This document shows, piece after piece, positions 6,025-6,068 of a stretch of 6,068 nt of DNA. Where the stretch lies: contig JBFWQM010000287.1 of the NCBI GenBank assembly GCA_050249455.1, positions 1-6,068 of the forward strand, written 5' to 3'. The stretch is from JBFWQM01 sp050249455. GTDB taxonomy: Bacteria; Pseudomonadota; Alphaproteobacteria; MPNO01; VGEU01. The notes under the pieces were generated by a model that saw only the letters and a list, made by a program, of their open reading frames with translations, did not search any database and was not told the DNA's origin. Every line of letters begins with the position of its first letter. The first letter of the stretch is position 1. The position numbers were made by a program, and so were the translations under genes.

Positions 6025-6068
6025 GCGGCGCAGCCGCTACTCGTTCCCAGCGGCGCAGCCGCTATTCG
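6025..6068. repeat. Tandem 19-base hairpin repeat in the operon leader
   Basis: Two copies of a 19-base unit (6025-6043 and 6050-6068) match at 18 of 19 positions with a 25-base period. Each contains a small hairpin: GCGGC/GCCGC around GCA in the first (6025-6037), and AGCGGC/GCCGCT around GCA in the second (6049-6063). They lie about 20 bases upstream of the first receptor gene, within or near its 5' leader. The array runs into the window edge, so more copies may follow. They could be an intergenic repeat or a protein or RNA-fold site. No promoter boxes are recognisable in this short stretch. Confidence 0.7.

Overview
The window is high-GC DNA with strong GC bias at codon third positions, as seen in Alpha- and Betaproteobacteria. 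Three things point to a metabolically versatile soil- or plant-type proteobacterium: paired Bug-type periplasmic receptors (extreme numbers of these are typical of Burkholderiales and some Rhizobiales/Rhodospirillales), UbiD-family decarboxylases, and GC-rich palindromic intergenic repeats. I lean towards Alphaproteobacteria, but nothing here fixes the genus.

Layout. The left half is on the + strand: a partial palindromic repeat (1-80), a UbiD-family decarboxylase (130-1572), a complete second copy of the repeat (1590-1690), and a DinB-family four-helix protein (1728-2249). The right half is on the - strand and reads as one three-gene unit: two tandem tripartite-tricarboxylate-type (Bug/TctC) substrate-binding proteins (6004-5030, then 4963-3983), followed by a second UbiD-family decarboxylase (3875-2355). 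The two halves converge at 2250-2354. That gap holds a strong hairpin whose T-tract lies on the - strand side, so it fits as the terminator of the right-hand unit. A pair of small tandem hairpins (6025-6068) lies upstream of the right-hand unit and runs into the window edge.

How it may work together. Bug receptors capture small organic acids in the periplasm. UbiD enzymes use prenylated FMN to (de)carboxylate aromatic or alpha,beta-unsaturated acids. Placing two receptors directly ahead of a decarboxylase suggests uptake and decarboxylation of one or two related carboxylic acids. The substrate cannot be read from the sequence. Neither the prenyltransferase UbiX, which makes the cofactor, nor the TctA/TctB membrane subunits are in the window, so both must be supplied from elsewhere. 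Both UbiD proteins keep the complete catalytic and metal-binding residue set.

There is no sign of a phage, insertion sequence, CRISPR array, RNA gene or defence system. The points of most interest are the duplicated receptor pair attached to a UbiD enzyme, the second UbiD in the opposing unit, and the fold-switching palindromic repeats bracketing the first UbiD gene.
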